This document shows positions 14,601-28,900 of a DNA stretch of 64,000 nucleotides, piece by piece. The position numbers and the translations under genes are program-made. The notes beneath the pieces are model-generated. The model did no database searches, was not told the origin of the DNA, and worked only from the letters and a program-made list of their open reading frames with translations. The stretch's first letter is position 1. The number at the start of each line of letters is the position of its first letter. The stretch is taken from NCBI GenBank assembly GCA_028829895.1, contig CM054183.1, positions 70,617,071 to 70,681,070 on the forward strand, written 5' to 3'. The DNA comes from Sinotaia quadrata (lineage: Eukaryota > Mollusca > Gastropoda > Architaenioglossa > Viviparidae).

Positions 14601-17600
14601 CATTGCATCTATGTTTGCATAATCAGTGATATGGTTTTCCTTTTTATTTCATTCATTATAACATAATATTAGTTCCCAAATTGCAAAGCATACATTTTTC
14701 AGACATTAGGTAACTGATAGGTAATGGAGCAAAGTAAGACATTATTTCATACTTTTTATACACCTTAGTCAAGTTAGTGTCATGTTTATGATGGATCAGT
14801 GTCATTGTTAAAGTAAAACTAAAAATTGCATTTCATGTATAAAAAAGCTTAATGCTTCTAGTAAAGTATGAGTACAGATATAACTTCATCTATTTCAGTG
14901 CCTGTGAATTTTATTTGTGAGAAGTGTTTTCTGTTATTGGTTGATCTGCAGGTACAATCTCCTACTGGATAACTAAAATAAAACTAAATGTTTATATACA
15001 TCTTGGCTAGCATAAAAAAAAATACAGTGAAATGCCTTTCTTAAATGCAGTACCAAATAACTAGCCATATTTATGTTGATGACTATAAAGACAAGATGAA
15101 TAGTGAAAGAAATACAATCTTTACTAATAATAAACCCAGATCTGAAAATGATAAAAAGCATACAGTGATGTAACCTTTATTGATAACCCAGCACCAGATA
15201 ATTATAAAATGATATTTAGTGGTGTAAGCTCTCAGTAATAATCATAAAGGTGCTAACAATGAAAACTTCTAACTTTCAATAATTATACACACAATGAAAA
15301 TATAATTTCAATAATTACATACACAAAATTTACAACTTTCATTAACAGTATAAAATAGTGCTACTGTTGTCAGGAATAAAACTTAAAATATAATTAAAAT
15401 AATATTATTGCTGACAATGATGAAACTTCTTCATAATAATGTAGAACATGTAGTGTTGTTGCTGACGATGAACCTGCTCCATAATAATGTAGAACAGTGT
15501 TGTTGCTGACAATGATGAAACTACTCAATAATGTGGAACAGTATTGTTACTGACAATGATGAAGAATCTCATTAATAATGCTGATATTAATAGAGATGTT
15601 GCTGACAATTTTGACAACTTACCCTTAAGTTGTGCATGAAGTTTATTCACTTCCTTGGCATGTGCAGACTTGAGCTTTGACAAGTCTCGTTTCAAGTTAT
15701 CTTTGTTCTCTGTTAAACGTGCCACTTCCAAGCGACTTTCTTTCAGCTCAGCAAAAATGTTTTCTTTCTCCTGCTGAAGAAGTGAACTTTCCTGATGCTT
15801 CACGCTTAGCTCTTCCATAATCTGATAAATGCAAACCAATAAGAGTGTGTAACAGAAATGGGCTAGAAGTGGGCTGTTCTTCACCACAAGCCAAGAACAA
15901 AACATTTAATAAACAGTATTAAAAAAACTAAAGTATAAGTTTCTTCTATTGTAAACTTCAAGAAGTGCAAGAATTTATATTAAAAAAAAGGGTCACATAA
16001 TCTTCTTCTGTCACAAGCTTCAAGAAAAAGATAAATATTCACTGAAGAATAGTGTTTTTCATTTCAAAGTTAAATATTGTAGACCGACCACATTTTAAAA
16101 TGTCAACAAGTAAATCATTGTAGCTTACAATTTTCTAAAGTTTAACAAAGTAATACAAAGTAATTCTGATCTTTAACATGCAATCTAATGTAAATTAAAG
16201 TATAATAAAAAAAAACAACTAAATTGATTCAAAAAAAAAGTAAAGGAAAAAATTAAACTCAAAATAAAAAAAATATAATTATAATAAAAATATAATTTTA
16301 TACAAATAAGAGAAACATGATAATAACAGTTAAATCTGACCTTGGCTCTGTCATCTTCCAAATCTTTGATGCGTTTTTCACGCAGTTTCATTTTCTTGCT
16401 CATAGCCTCTTGAATTGATCTGAGCTCTTCTAAAGCAGCTGTCTTCTCCTCAACAACTTTCATTAAATGTTCACGTTCCTCTCTCATGTTATCACTTGTT
16501 CTATCAAGCAAATTTTTATTTCTGTAGTTTAATAAGTTCAGGTAAACATTTAAGAACCTCCTCATAGAAAATTCAGTCATATATTATAAATAAATATGCA
16601 AAATTAAGAAAACTCTCTTCTTAAAAATATCTGGGCTGTTCATGAGTAAAATATTACATTTATCATAGTGTGCAAAAACAGAAATGTTGGTTGAATTTAT
16701 ACCATTCTGAGGATGAACGATCATTAAACAAGGAGGTTAACTCAAAATATCATCATAACAGCAGTTGAGACATTCCACAATCACCACAGGACATGTAATA
16801 GATTTCATGGGTGACACTCCACAATCATCATAAGACATGTAATAGATTTCATCTGAGTCACTCCCCAATCACCATAAGACATGTAATAGATTTCATCCTA
16901 GGAACTCCACAATCACCACAGAACATGTAATAGATTTCATCTGAGGCACTCCACAATCACCACATGACATGAAATATATTTTACTGAGATACTCCACAAT
17001 CACCTTAGGATGTGAAATATATTTTATCTGAGAAACTCCACAATCAACATAATACATGAAATATATTTTACTGAGATACTCCACAATCACCATAGGATAT
17101 GAAATATATTTTATCTGAGAAACTCCACAATCACCACAGGCCGTGAACTATATTTTATCTGAGAAACTCCAACATTCTCTACAGGATATGTAATATATTT
17201 CAGATAAGAACCTCCACAATCACCACAAGACATGTAATATATTTCAGATGAGAACCTCCACAATCACCACAAGACATGTAATATATTTCAGATAAGAACC
17301 TCCACAATCACTAAAGGATATGTAATATATTTCAGATAAGAACCTCCACAGAGCATGTAAAGTAATTTGTGTGAGACACATCACTATTACCAAAGGACTT
17401 ATAAAGTAATAAATTTAAAACAGACTGGCAGTCAAAAAGAATCACACAAAATATGATAAACATATTATCAAAATAATAATTGTGGTTTACTGATTCAGAG
17501 ACTCTTATAGCTGTAGTATAAAATCTAATATTCTAGCATGAATTATAATAATGTGCCATTTTCATGTACTTATTCAAATGACTTATTTATTATAGCTATT

Positions 17601-19534
17601 TATCAAAACCTGATAAACATTACTACTTGCCCTACACAAGAGTATCCAATCCATAAACAGTGATTATCTCAAATCACGTGCAAAATAATTACCCATGATG
17701 CACTTAAATGGATAAAATAACATTTATATATGCTTTATAAAAAAATATATCACTTAGATTTGTTATTATGTGCTAAAACTATAGCTCATAAATACAGTTG
17801 CCCTCCATGATCACATTTTGCAAAATAGTTCCGACACTAAAAAAAGGCAAGAATAGACTGGTAGAGTATGAAATGACTAAACAGCATCTGCATACCTGGA
17901 ATTGAACTCCATCAGGTGAGTGATGCTGGATGACTGCTGCTGCACAGTACAAAGCACCTTCTCTTTCTCCTCAAGCTGGAGAGTGGCTCGCTCAACTGTA
18001 AGGCGCAACTGCATCACTTCATCTTCCTTGTCCTCTGCTAGTTTCCGATAATGGTCTCGATCTTGACGCAAGCATTCTATCTCTATTCGCTGTTCCTCTA
18101 CCTGCTGTGCTATGTGGTGCTTTTCCACCCTTACTGTTTCATACTGTGATTGGTTAGCCTGAAGATTGACTTTAAGATCCCCAATCTTTTGCCTCTGAGC
18201 TTCAATTTCCATGCGTGCCCGCTCATATTCTACATTCAGCTTGCTGTATTTGTCACTGTTTGCAGACAATTGATTAGACAAAGTGCTGATCTGGTCCTGA
18301 TAGCGTTCTCGCTCCTGCCTCTCAGTACTTGCTACCTGAAAACAATTTATTTGTTATACACCAAAAGTGAAGAGAAAATGTCTCACAAAGAGGACAGAAT
18401 TTTAAGCAAGTAAATGTATTTTCTGACTAGACATTAGGATAAATAACATCAATATCAATGAGATAAAATGCAATAGAAAACCTCCTCTTACTCTCTCATG
18501 CATTGCTGAGGAAGCCTCTTGCTTAACAACTTCCAGCATGCGTTCAAGGCGATCAACTTCCTGCTGGCGATGTATCAATTCCCCCTCAAGCCCCGATATC
18601 TTTAAACGAAGATCCTCTTCCCGTTCCCGTTGCTGTTTTGAACGATCTCGCTCAGTTTCAAGGTCTCCCTCAAGTCGGGATATTTGCATCTTTAAGGAAC
18701 AAGACATAATAGCATTAGTTACTTTGGAAATGACAATCTGATCAGCGTCCCCCCCCCCCATCTTTTTTCTTTATTCTTCTTTATTCCCACAGATATTTTT
18801 AGGGGTTTGCCTACTAAAAATCAGAAAATATGACAGAACTGAAATTTAAAAAAATTGTTATAAGCAAGTTTGTTTGAGTTATCTCCTCCTGAATGACTAC
18901 CATTAATCATTTCTATATAGTAATTTAAAGAATATAAGATGGACTGCCATAAAAGTTAAAGACTGTATGCACATAAAGCTTAGCCATTCAAAAGTAAAAA
19001 CGAGAGCCAGATGTTTTCTAGTCGTAAATCAGTGTAATGCAAACAGAAATATTTAAGGTAAATTGATTGAACACATAAGTATGACCCTGACTCAGGTAGA
19101 GAGTGTTGTGACCAGTATGAAATTTAACAATAAATTAATAAAACTTACTTGCAGATCTTTTACTTTTGTTTCCATGGTAGCCTGGCTCAGAAAAATCTCA
19201 CTTCTTTCAGCCCTAACTTGAATTAATTCCCTTTGTACTTCATCCAAAGACATCTCTAATGCCTGGCGCTAGAGACCAGAAACCAAAGCTTTTGCAAATA
19301 GTGCTTACTTGATATCAGTGTAAGTGACTTTACTAGGAAAATCTCTCTCTCTCAAACACACACACACAAACAAACAATGATTATAAGAGCATGATCATTC
19401 ATGATTCTCTGCAACTAACACTCATAAATACACATACATTAATAAAATGGAGAGTTCTTGTTGATTTTCAAATGTGAACACACACACACACACATGGCCC
19501 ACATACATATTTACAGAGTATGACCTAATCATTA

Positions 19535-19603
<69 letters not shown>

Positions 19604-19894
19604 TATAGAGCATTCACATTAGTCTATTTTTATTTCTGACCTATATGCTTGACACTTACTAAGTGGGTGGGGTTGGAGGTAAGTTAATTAAAATCAGATC
19701 ATTAGGATCATTCAGCAGCAGAATCCTCACAACTTATAACATAGCAGCAGTTAAGATTTGGATTAATATTCAATTAAAGAAATTAAGTCTAACAATATTA
19801 TCAGCAATGATCTGGCTGATATGGAGTACAGTTATTTCATATGTAGTAATATAACATAAACAATGTTATAATATCACTTTTCTCCATGATGCCA

Positions 19895-19926
<32 letters not shown>

Positions 19927-22900
19927 TTGTCAGTCTACACATATGAGTCTCTCTCTCACACACAAACAAACAGAAGTGGTAGAGTCTTACCCTTTCATGC
20001 CAAGTTTTGCGATCATCTGCATAGTCCTGTTTCAGATGTTGCAATTTAGTTTCCAGTTCTCCTATTGTCTCATTTTTCAGCCGACCCTGCTGCTGCTGCT
20101 GGTCTCTGAAAGAAATACCAAAGCAGACTCTGATTTTCAACTCATAATAAAAAATAAATAGTAGACTAGACTGCTGTTCTTCAACTCATAGCAACCATCT
20201 AAACTGCAAGTTGGACTGAAGTTCTTCAATCTAAACAGCTAATTGGACTGAAATTCTTCAACTCAGCAAACATCTAAACTGCAAATGGTTATGAAGTTCT
20301 TTAACTCAGAGCAAACATCTAAACAGCAAACTGGACTGAAGTTCTTCAACTCATAGTTAACAATTAATCAGCAAACTGGACTCTGACTTTGGGATAAACA
20401 AAAAACCCCCTGAAAATGTATTCAAACAAAATAAATGGGCTAAGGGGCTAAAATATGAACCATACAGTTGAAATATAGCAGATAAGACATGTAACACCAA
20501 ATGTTATTTTAATGGTGTAATACAGAGGTATTTGAAAAAATTTCAATTTTTAGGACTTATTCCTTTGATAGGAATAGATAGGAAACTTTGTAATGATCCT
20601 TATTTTTCAAACAAATTTATGCTCATCCTTTATTTTGTAAAGTCATATCAGGGTGCAGATTTTGTTTGTTGGTAAGCAGTTTCCATTTTTCAGCATGCCT
20701 GCAACTGGCGACCATATCCAGAAAATCAGACTGTTCATTGATCATTTCAGATGAGTGGTTTCATGAATTTATGTGCCTGGTGAGAATAGTTGTGGTGAAT
20801 GACTTTACCTCTAAAACAAATATTGCTAATTTGTAAATGGCTCACATAAAACCAATAGAGTCAAATTTACAACAATGAGTACAAGTAGCATCATAACAAC
20901 CACAACATTGCATTTAAAATGATGCAGGATACAAATCTGATATTATAGACTTTAGTAGATGAGAAACTGGCCTGGCCATTTAGATTAATATGAAATGACA
21001 GAAAATTACCAAGATGACAAAGAATCTCCTTAGAACAGTACAGATCACATTTTAAAATTAATCCTTATACATATGAACTGTACACTATTTGTAAAACAAA
21101 GTGTCAGACAACACTTTAGATTTAAAAATGAATAATTAATGTATTGTTTTTGTAAATTTGTATATTCACACTTAAATGTCTGTACGTATTTTATTTGTTT
21201 GGCGTTACAATGCAAGTTGTTTAAAATCAAAATAATGAAACATATATTTTGGTGAGATTTGGTAAGATTATATTTCCTCAAAAGCACCATTGTAGCTCAA
21301 GCCTGGGCCTACATACTTTGGTAAGATTTTATAAGATTTTTATTTTCTCATCAACAACTGACCTAAAAATAATCAAAGCATTTAGAGTAACATATTAGAA
21401 AAATAATGCAAATCACAAATACTGTTATAGTCACACTAATACAATCTCTCAATAAAGTGTAGTTAGGTCAGAATTTTGGCAAATACTTTGTAACACTTAG
21501 CAAATTGCATTTTATACTATTAGTAAATATGGCTTTGATATTAAGCATTTTAAACAAAACAAATCAGGATTATAACCTGTATTTATAATTAAAGTTTACT
21601 AAATCTGTTTTATTCACACTTATTTGCAACAAACATGGCTACTGTAAATAATTTGAAACTGAAACTTGATTGACAGCTAAACATCCTTTGCTTACTGCAA
21701 CATTTGTAACTGTGCTTGGAGACTAGAGGCCTGTTTTCGTGCATTATTAGCACGCTCATTAGCTTCTTCCAACTGCTTTTCATGATCTGTGGTTAGGTGG
21801 CTCAACCTGCAGAACATTTACACAAATAGTTCAAAATAGGTCACTTGTAAAATAAAAACATTTACATAAAACAGGTCACTTTTCATTTGTAAAATAAGTC
21901 ACTTCTCAAATAAAAACTTTCATATAAAATAGGTCACATGTTACTTGTAAAATAAAAATTCACATATAATGGTTACTTGTAAAATAAAAATGTACATAAA
22001 CTAGCTGCTGTCTCTTGAAAAATAAAAATAGTTATATACAATAGATCACTTGTTACTTGTAAATAAAAATTCACATAAAGAGATCACCTGTGACTTGTCA
22101 AATAGAAGCATTTACAAAAAATAAGTCACCTGTTAATTGTTTCTATTATAAAGTAACTAGTTTTCACTAAATGGTACTTTTTATAGTCTAATTTTAATGC
22201 AATCCCTCTGACAGTTCAAATACTCCCTTGCATTATTAGTTTAGATTACTGAGATTGCATTAAGCACAGAAGAAAACCAAACTCATGCTCCAGCTAATGA
22301 CAAACTACTGACAGTTCGAGAATACTAAAGCAAAGGTGTGAAACTACATGCATGAATAGAGCTGTTTACAGTTGTTATCAATCTGCACTGTAGTGAACAT
22401 TCAATATAACTAAACTATTTTATTGTCTTGGTTTTATGTATTTAATACAATGCAGCCATCATTCTGTTATTCTTGGATTTATGTATATCTGGTTTTATGT
22501 ATATAATACATGAAAATATTATTTTGTTATTCTTGGATTTATGTATATCTGGTTTTATGTATAAATACAATGAAAGTATTATTTTTCATTCTTAGTTTTA
22601 TTTATTTAAAATAATAAAACATTATCTTTATATACTTAGTTTTTGCATTCAAAACAATGTAAATATCTATTCGTCTTAATTCTTACTTCTTAACAGCATC
22701 TTGGGCTTCTGCTTTGAGTCTGAAATAATAAAGCAACACACACATTACAATGCATAAAGCTATTGCACATCATACCAAATAGCCTATACAGACATATATG
22801 TCAATCTCTCCCAAGATAGGTCTATTAATTTGGCCAGGTAACATTAAATAAATATTAAAATATAAAATTCAAACAAGCAAGCTAAAAAGCTAAAGGGCAC

Positions 22901-25900
22901 ATGTATGTTAAGTTTAGTCATGTATGTTAAGTTTAGTCATGTATGTTAAGTTTAGTCATGTATGTTAAGTTTAGTCATGTATGTTAAGTTTAGTCATGTA
23001 TGTTAAGTTTAATTACAAGGAAAGGCAGATCAGATGTTTTTTTCAGTTGAAGTCCAGTACAGGGCAAATGGAAATAATTAAAATATGTATGTTAAGTTTA
23101 GTTATGAGGAAAGGCAGATCAGATGTTTTTTAAGTTGAAGTCCAGTACAGGGCATATGGAAATAATTAAAATACATTATATAAATTTGTAGATTTGACCC
23201 TGACCTCCAGTAGTGAGTAAAACCCCAAGGACTATCAATGAAAAGTGGGAAGTAAAACTAGTCAACTATAGCCTTGGGGCTGGGAAAGTCTCAAGGGCAT
23301 TTCCATCTGCGAATGAAGGGGAATTAAAACTGAAGTCAAGGTGATTCAAGGTGCAAGACTTAGGTGTCACACGACAAAGGTGACAATGCAGATCGAAGAA
23401 CGAATTTAAATCACTTCTTCAAGAGAAATCCTACACTTTGGCTAGAAGTGAAGATAGTCCAATTCATCAAACATCATAAAATGTTTGTTTGTGTGGGAAG
23501 TCATATAGACTGAAAACAAAAATGCATGGTTCTCTGTAATGAAAATCAGGAATCATCAATACATTGTTTCCTTCAACTTTTGTTTTGACAGAAACTAAAG
23601 GCATATATTTGCTTAAGTATTATATGTGTGAGAGTATAATAATTTTAAAACTTTTTGTACGCTTGATATGAGTATTGTAAATTGTAATAATATTAGATAG
23701 AATACTATGCATATTTTAATCTATATTTCTTTTACAGTTAGTGAACTATATCAATCAGGGGGTCTGCACTGACATATTTTCACAGTCAATTATTTGTTGC
23801 AAAATATTTAATACTGCATCCATCTGGTTGCAGAGATTTCTTCTTCTTCTCCTTGGTATGTTGTTGTTTTCTTCAGATGTTTTCTGGACTCTGGTTTGGT
23901 CTGTACTCAGCATTCTAGATCCAGTCTCCAGGTCTAAAGTTTCCTTTTGGTTGGGACAGCATGAGAGAGTTTTCATGACATATTTCTTCATGTGTGAGGC
24001 GTGAAAGCAGACATGTGCAAAATTCATGGAACCACATGACTGGCCTTATCAGATGAGCAGTTTAAAAGAAAAGTGTTACCATGAACATTAGTGTTGAGGA
24101 GCATGTTTTATTCATACTAAAGTATTAGTATTACTTCAAGAGAAGTGTTGCCATCATGAAAATAAACATTGTAGGTGTAGGTGAATAATAAACATTCAGG
24201 AGAATTTGCAAGATAGAAAACAGACTTTTTAGGGCAGGCCAGATCACTCTGAGATAGCTAGATTAATGATTTAAATTGATAGGTATTTTAGATTTATTAG
24301 TTATTTACTTTCTTTTATAAATCTTTTATAAATTTTTTCACTCATCTTTGTGTCATTTCTTATCACCTTCACTTTAAAATTCATCGTGTAATGTAAGTAA
24401 TGTCTCTGCTTTGTTCCATATTTAGTGAGAGATACTTGTTTTGGGGGCTTGTTGAGACACCAGGAGATGTGTCACTCATGCTGTCCTAGATTTGAATTAA
24501 TTTAAGGGTGACTAGCAATACATATGCTGTATACAATAAATAACAGACAATAACTCATACAGATATAAAGTACAAAGTATATATGTGATGTTTATAAAAC
24601 TCTACCAAGCAACAACAATACATGTAGACTTTAGCAGCAGCAATATCAAAAGGACACAAAACAAAAGAAACTGATTTATCTTCTGACTAAGACACAAACA
24701 AGATTTAAGTTAATTTACATCATAAATTGAATCTGTTTTCACTGAAATAGATAAATCTTATTGCTTACTGAGCTACAATAACTGTATAAAAACTTCCAAC
24801 TTTATTTTTTATAGGTGTGTGTGCCTGCTTCCGTGCGTGTGTGTGAGAATTGAAATAGGTTTTAATAAAAAAAACCATCATGCAACCAATGTTTCAACCC
24901 TATTTTTCAAAAACTTTCTATTTACTGACTTGAAATTTGTGATGTATTAAGCTGCTGCAATCAACAAATGTTCAGAGTACTAGCAGTTTTCAAACATAAC
25001 AATGAACAATGTCTACACGAGGACAAAGAAAATGTGCAACAGTGTGACCTCACCTCTCTTGGTACTCTTTAACCTGTTTCTGTTCTTTCTCTGCAAACAA
25101 CAGCCTGGTTTCTTCTAGCTCTTTCTCAACCTTTCAAAAAATGAAAGCATCAATATTTGATGCAAAACTGTGCAAACACTTCAGCCACAAAAACAGCAAT
25201 GCTTTTTTATTCTAGCTCTCTTCTTCACTTTTAAAAAGTTTCTTAAACCAACACTTCAAGAAGGTGCAAAACACTTCAGTCAAATACACATAACCACTTT
25301 TTGTCTTCTAACTCTCTCTTTCAACTTTTAACATATCACTATCAGACAGACAACTATTTTGTCTTCTAACTCTCTCTTTCAAATTTTAACATATCACTAT
25401 CAGACAGACAACTATTTTGTCTTCTAACTCTCTCTTTCAGACAGACAACTGCTAGCTCTCTCTTATTTTTTAAAGACATGCAGACACCAACACTTCATAC
25501 TTGTACTTCAGCCACAGAGAGTCCCGCAGGCTCATAGTGAACTTAATTTATAAGTTAATGAAACAATACTACTGTTAACAGCTTATGAAAACAAAGAAAA
25601 TTAAATCAACTAGCATATTTACTCTAAAAATTGCTAAGTTGCCACTGGTTTATTATAGTGCAAATAGTTCTGACTCAAAGAATGTAGATCAAAAGCAATG
25701 AAAGTGCAGAAAGACAATAATATTTCAAATATTGTTATTTGCTAAAAAAATAAGTCTATACCATCAAAAACCAAAATGTAAGTCTTCATTTTATAGACTC
25801 GTGATTTTCAAGTAAATTACAATGTTAATTATTTCAACAAAAAAATGCAAACCAAAAATATATGTTCACTGTTACTTTATTAAATGAAAATAAAGGTCAG

Positions 25901-28900
25901 TCAGTATGTAAACTCATGAGGACTCTGATGTTTACTGATTTTTCTTATATGCATGTCTCATTTTGATTCCAGTCCGAATGGTTTTTACCATAACTTTCAT
26001 TTATAAAACTGAAGGTAAGTTAGTAAAGTAATGTAAGTTTGAAGAATGTACTCATTGACCAAAGATAACTTTCATTTATAAAATTGAAGGTAAGTTAGAA
26101 AAGTAATGTAAAAAAGTTTGAAGAATGGACTCAATGACCAAAGATAAATTTCATTTATAAAATTGAAGGTAAGTTAGTAAAGTAATGTAAGTTTGAAGAA
26201 TGGACTCACTGACCAAAGATAATTTTCATTTATAAAACTGAAGGTAATTCAGTAAAGTAATGTAAGTTTGAAGAACAAACTCACTGACCAAAATAACTTT
26301 CATTTTATAAAACTGAAGGTGTCAGTAAAGTAATGTTAGTTTGAAGAATGGACTCACTGACCAAAGATAACTTGTAAAGTCGTGTGTCTAATTCTCTGTC
26401 AGCTTCCTGTAAACATCTTTCCAGAGTAAGCACAACAGTGGAAGCATTCTGGTTAGAACCTACTGGATCTCCCTCTAAATATGGCTTCCCTCTAGCTCGC
26501 TCTCTTGCTGCCAAGACAGTCCGAAGTTGGCTCATGGCTACTGCCATTACAGAGTTGGACTGACTGGTGCATTCTGTCTGTTTATGCATTTCTTGCAAGG
26601 CCTTTAAAATAAACACACTTAAGTAAAATAATAAAGTATCTATAAAATTTAATGGATTAATATTTACAAATATGTATGCTTTATATAAATGTTTAGTAAA
26701 ATGTGTAAATTAAAGAAAATAAATGCAAAGAACACTCAAACAATAAAATTGTATTTATATTTTTATTCTACTGTCTTCCAGCACACACATATAATATAAA
26801 CATTGTTCATATCAGCTTCTAGATTAAACATGTTATACTTTTTGTTTACCAAACTATTTTATTGTCAAGTCACACATACTCATTTTTCTTGCTGTTGAAA
26901 ATAATTGTTTCTAACTAGCTAAAAAAAAAAGTCTAATTTAATTCACAGTTCATTTCATATGTATCTAAATTTCACTAAATTAACATATTTCAAAAATAAA
27001 AATTCTAAACTGTAATAAAACAATCCTCTAAAATAATATTGTAATGCTTATGCCACACTAGTTGTTGGTTATGATTATTATTATAATTTAATCATCCATA
27101 ACTAATTACATGTGATGAGAATCTTAATTTGTGTAATTAATATTTCTCCAGAAGACCATTTGGCAGATATATGGGCACTGTAAGCGTTTTCTCTCTTCCT
27201 CAACATTAAAGACAAACATTTACCATCACGCAATATTTCCATAGGTGGAAAACTGCTTACCAAAGGAAAAGACAAATCCAACTTTTAATCTATTTTTAGC
27301 AAGCCCCCATCCATCCACTTTCTTCTCCAATATATGGTATCAATATGTGTAAAAAGGTCAATAAATTTAACAATAAATGTATTAAATCAACAATCAAATA
27401 TACAACATAGAATATAATCTAAAGAGCATTGACATTTACATTACTTCACAACAATGTTCAATTAATGCTGGAAAATCATTCAGTTTATCCTAGCATAGAC
27501 ATAAGCAGTCAATTAACATAAATACATACTCAAGTGCATGGATATTTAGGCGAAGCCCCACATTTCCTTTCTAGAGGCATATTACACAACTGTTCTAGAA
27601 TCTTTGAGGCACTCTCCAAGCACACCATAGAGGATCATCCTGAATTTCACATACACTATCAAGCACATCAGGAGGAATGTTCTTAAATTTCCATGTGCGT
27701 TTACTCAACACACCACAAGGAGCATTCAAAATAATCTTTGTGAATTCTCAAGACCAAACTCAAGCCACCATTTTGGCTCTCAAATGGAATTCACAGGAGT
27801 CAACATACAGCAACACGTTTTACTGATAAGTCAAATTAAGGCAACACTAAATTTCTGGCATATTTCATCTCTAAACTCCTTTCTCTCTAACAAACATTCT
27901 CAACTTACAAGTCCTGCAACAATTTTGTTAGTCCGATACAAACACAGCATAAGAAATATAGCATCGATCAAAATTCACAAATATAAATGTACAACGTAGT
28001 CATATTAATGAAGATAGAAATAATGGTTCAATTATATAAATCATTCTCAATTCATATAGATCAATAGCAAACATGTATGAAACATTCTAAGCCTATTCCT
28101 CTTTATCAGTCATTTAACTTACCATAAGTACTATAAGCTAACAATCTAAGCCTATTCCTCTTTATCAGTCATTTAACTTACCATAAGTACCATAAGCTAA
28201 CAATCTAAGCCTATTCCTCTTTATCAGTCATTTAACTTACCATAAGTACTATAAGCTAACAATCTAAGCCTATTCCTCTTTATCAGTCATTTAACTTACC
28301 ATAAGTACCATAAGCTAACAATCTAAGCCTATTCCTCTTTATCAGTCATTTAACTTACTATAAGTACTATAAGCTAACAATCTAAGCCTATTCCTCTTTA
28401 TCAGTCATTTAATTACCATAAGTACCATAAGCTAACAATCGCCATTATGACCAGACTTGAGTTATGTTCAAATTCAAAGTGATTAGAATAGAGTACCTCT
28501 TCAACAAAGAAACTTCTGGTCAAACCCCACTGGTTAAAATTGTTATGAACAAGTGTAAGAAAAACAAGTCAGAAAAACTACTCATCCAGTAGGAACTGGT
28601 TTGGATTACATCAGCAATTATCTAGCATATTCTCCACCAGAGTTATTTGCTCCAACTCAAAAATATCATCACAAGGAGTGCCCAAGGTGGGGTCACTTTG
28701 ACAATTTACCAATTTATATAACAATTAAATCTAGAAATAGGGATATGCGAATTTACTCTACCACAAACATTATCTCTCTGCAAGATGCTCACATTTAAAA
28801 CTTAGAAATGCTAACATAATTTTGTGAAATTTCCAGTTAGGATATCATATCTTGACATCTTAGTTCAAAAAGTGTTACAACAAAATATGTAGAAATAATA

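Noticed and set aside
23741..24027. Overlapping frames of 87 and 90 codons on opposite strands
   Set aside because: They fall inside dispersed family B; neither frame has a recognisable motif and nothing indicates they are preserved in the inverted copy.
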